This document shows positions 62,931 through 64,000 of a DNA stretch of 64,000 bases, piece after piece (the stretch's first letter is position 1; each line of letters begins with the position of its first letter). The stretch comes from Adhaeribacter aquaticus DSM 16391 (GTDB lineage: Bacteria; Bacteroidota; Bacteroidia; Cytophagales; Hymenobacteraceae). The notes beneath the pieces were generated by a model. It saw only the letters and a program-made list of their open reading frames with translations, did no database searches and had not been told where the DNA came from. The translations under genes were made by a program, and so were the position numbers. The DNA lies in assembly GCF_000473365.1 (NCBI RefSeq), contig NZ_KI421517.1:2042745-2106744 (forward strand). The letters run 5' to 3'.

Positions 62931-63011
62931 AAATACACACCAGTTAAAACTATTAAATACGCTACAAAATAAATACCTATTTTTGGCATCTACGTTTGCC
63001 GATATTTATTC

Positions 63012-63653
63012 ATGAACCAATATTTAAAGCCTAACGAACGCGAATTAATAAAACTTATTAAATTTTTCCAGAAGCGTGCCGACCATTTAATTAAGGAAGG
63101 AGCACTTAGTGAGGAACATCAGCAACTAGGAATTGCTTGCGAAAAATTAACTACGCAAATATTTAACCATGCCCAAGCGCGGGAGCACATAACGCAAAAG
63201 CGGGAAAAGCTTGGTTCCATTATCGTAGATAATGCCGCGTGCCCTAAATGCCACAAAAGCTCTCATATAAAATTAACGGGCACTGCTAAACACCAAAAAG
63301 GATGGAAAGCAAATAAATATAAATGCCGTCGCTGTAACATCGAGTTTATCTGGAATAAACCAAACAACCCTTGGGATATGGTTCTTTTTTTAGAACAATA
63401 TATAGGCGAAATGGAAGCTAATGTGCAGAATGAGACATTACCAGAAGAAGTTAGAAATCAATCCGGCCAGGTAATAGAACAGTTACAGGTAAGTTTAACC
63501 CAGCTAAAACCAGTACTAGAAGGCTCTGACAGTGAAATGGCTGACCTACAAGCGACCGAACTGGAAATGAGCAAAATGGTCCATCAGTTTAAAAACTACC
63601 TGCTCATTGAAAAAATCAAATTAGATACCTGGCAGGATCCAACCGAAAAATAA
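63012..63653 (+). CDS. Hypothetical protein with a single zinc ribbon
   Basis: A 213-residue cytoplasmic protein. A central zinc ribbon is made by CPKCHKSSH and KCRRCNIEF (about residues 78-114), similar to ribbons that bind nucleic acid or RNA polymerase partners. It is flanked by charged helical segments, the C-terminal one (about 135-210) with heptad-like spacing suggesting a coiled coil. I do not recognise a named family. A strong terminator follows. Confidence 0.7.
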   Translation: MNQYLKPNERELIKLIKFFQKRADHLIKEGALSEEHQQLGIACEKLTTQIFNHAQAREHITQKREKLGSIIVDNAACPKCHKSSHIKLTGTAKHQKGWKANKYKCRRCNIEFIWNKPNNPWDMVLFLEQYIGEMEANVQNETLPEEVRNQSGQVIEQLQVSLTQLKPVLEGSDSEMADLQATELEMSKMVHQFKNYLLIEKIKLDTWQDPTEK

Positions 63654-63962
63654 ACCTATTGAATTTGCAGAGCAGCTGTTTTAACAAGAACAGCTGCTTT
63701 TTTTTGATTTACTCCTTTCCTAACTGCATCCCCCCTACTCTCCATAAACAAAATTGTTTAACTAGCTTGAATACAACGGCTTTTTTTAAATTAATCTATA
63801 GCAGTAAAATCTAGCTTCTTATAGTATTCAGGAAGCTATACACCCATAAATTTTCCTGAAGTATGGCTAGTAATTAATAAAATAAACCAGCATATCCAAA
63901 CTGCAAACAACTTCTCCCGTTAAAAATAAAGATGTATTTTTTATATACTTAAATCTTAAGTT
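63654..63962. other. Right-edge spacer
   Basis: AT-rich 309-bp stretch. Apart from the terminator at 63671-63705 I see nothing that can be supported. Confidence 0.5.
63671..63705 (+). terminator. Terminator after the zinc-ribbon gene
   Basis: A 10-bp stem, AGCAGCTGTT with AACAGCTGCT, an 8-nt loop and a long T run, 17 nt beyond the stop. Confidence 0.85.
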
Positions 63963-64000
63963 ATGAATAGAAGAGAAGATCAGAACGATTACCAAGACCG
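63963..64000 (+). CDS. Possible start of a gene cut by the window edge
   Basis: An ATG followed by 12 open codons (MNRREDQNDYQD) to the window end. The charged start looks protein-like, but the length is too short for a firm call and no clear Shine-Dalgarno is present. Confidence 0.3.
   Translation, partial: MNRREDQNDYQD

Noticed and set aside
1-64000. tRNA, rRNA or known riboswitch in spacers
   Set aside because: Reading the spacers on both strands showed no cloverleaf, T-loop consensus or recognised riboswitch core; a covariance-model scan would be needed to be certain.

Overview
The window looks like chromosome of a member of the Bacteroidota, probably order Cytophagales. The evidence is a SusC/SusD outer-membrane pair, an IPExxxVDY-family gene beside pyk, the acpP-fabF-rnc order, Bacteroidota-type promoter boxes (TAnnTTTG) and weak Shine-Dalgarno signals. 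An Adhaeribacter- or Hymenobacter-like host is a guess from family content and is not proven. I saw no rRNA, tRNA, CRISPR, insertion sequence or prophage.

Left part (1-26 kb) is mostly core genome: rnc (cut by the window edge), fabF, acpP, an IPExxxVDY gene, pyk, rpsT, a YheT-like hydrolase, a Bax-inhibitor-1 protein, rsmG, a class-I isoprenoid-type enzyme, a sigma factor with an overlapping glycosyltransferase, tgt, an LptF/G permease, an EamA transporter, ispE, a small pglC-pglD-pglE-like glycan operon and a nitroreductase. Embedded in it (7.4-14.4 kb) is a catabolic operon of four genes: sugar-phosphate isomerase/epimerase, DUF1080 3-keto-glycoside hydrolase-like protein, beta-propeller plus cytochrome c protein, and a PmoA/DUF6807 protein. 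A divergent AraC regulator flanks it, with an inverted repeat in the shared promoter region. A Tat-exported sugar-acid dehydratase-like enzyme (5.8-7.1 kb) lies beside it.

The right part (26-61.6 kb) is the striking one. All genes there run on the minus strand. Ten paralogous enolase-superfamily proteins, each with a twin-arginine signal at exactly residues 36-37 and the same C-terminal tail, form a tandem array. Three signal-peptide-bearing RraA-family proteins sit in the middle. Next come a SusD/SusC pair, two alpha-ketoglutarate-semialdehyde-type aldehyde dehydrogenases, a fumarylacetoacetase-family dehydratase, another Tat-exported acid-sugar dehydratase, a fourth exported RraA protein, a YhcH/YiaL-family protein, a secreted NTF2-like protein and a BASS-family transporter. 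No glycoside hydrolase, polysaccharide lyase or regulator is present. FAH dehydratase plus semialdehyde dehydrogenase downstream of a sugar-acid dehydratase is the logic of a Weimberg-type route to 2-oxoglutarate.

My working model (inference): SusCD brings a complex acidic substrate into the periplasm, where the battery of Tat-exported enolase-superfamily enzymes and exported RraA-type lyases act on many related acids. BASS imports the products and the cytoplasmic FAH/ALDH enzymes finish the pathway. The array genes are separated by 150-260 bp, mostly with their own terminator hairpins, and nearly all carry a CACCAC element just downstream of a -7-like box, so each may be an independent unit under common control. 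The right edge (62-64 kb) has a gene-free 1-kb stretch and two genes of unknown function.
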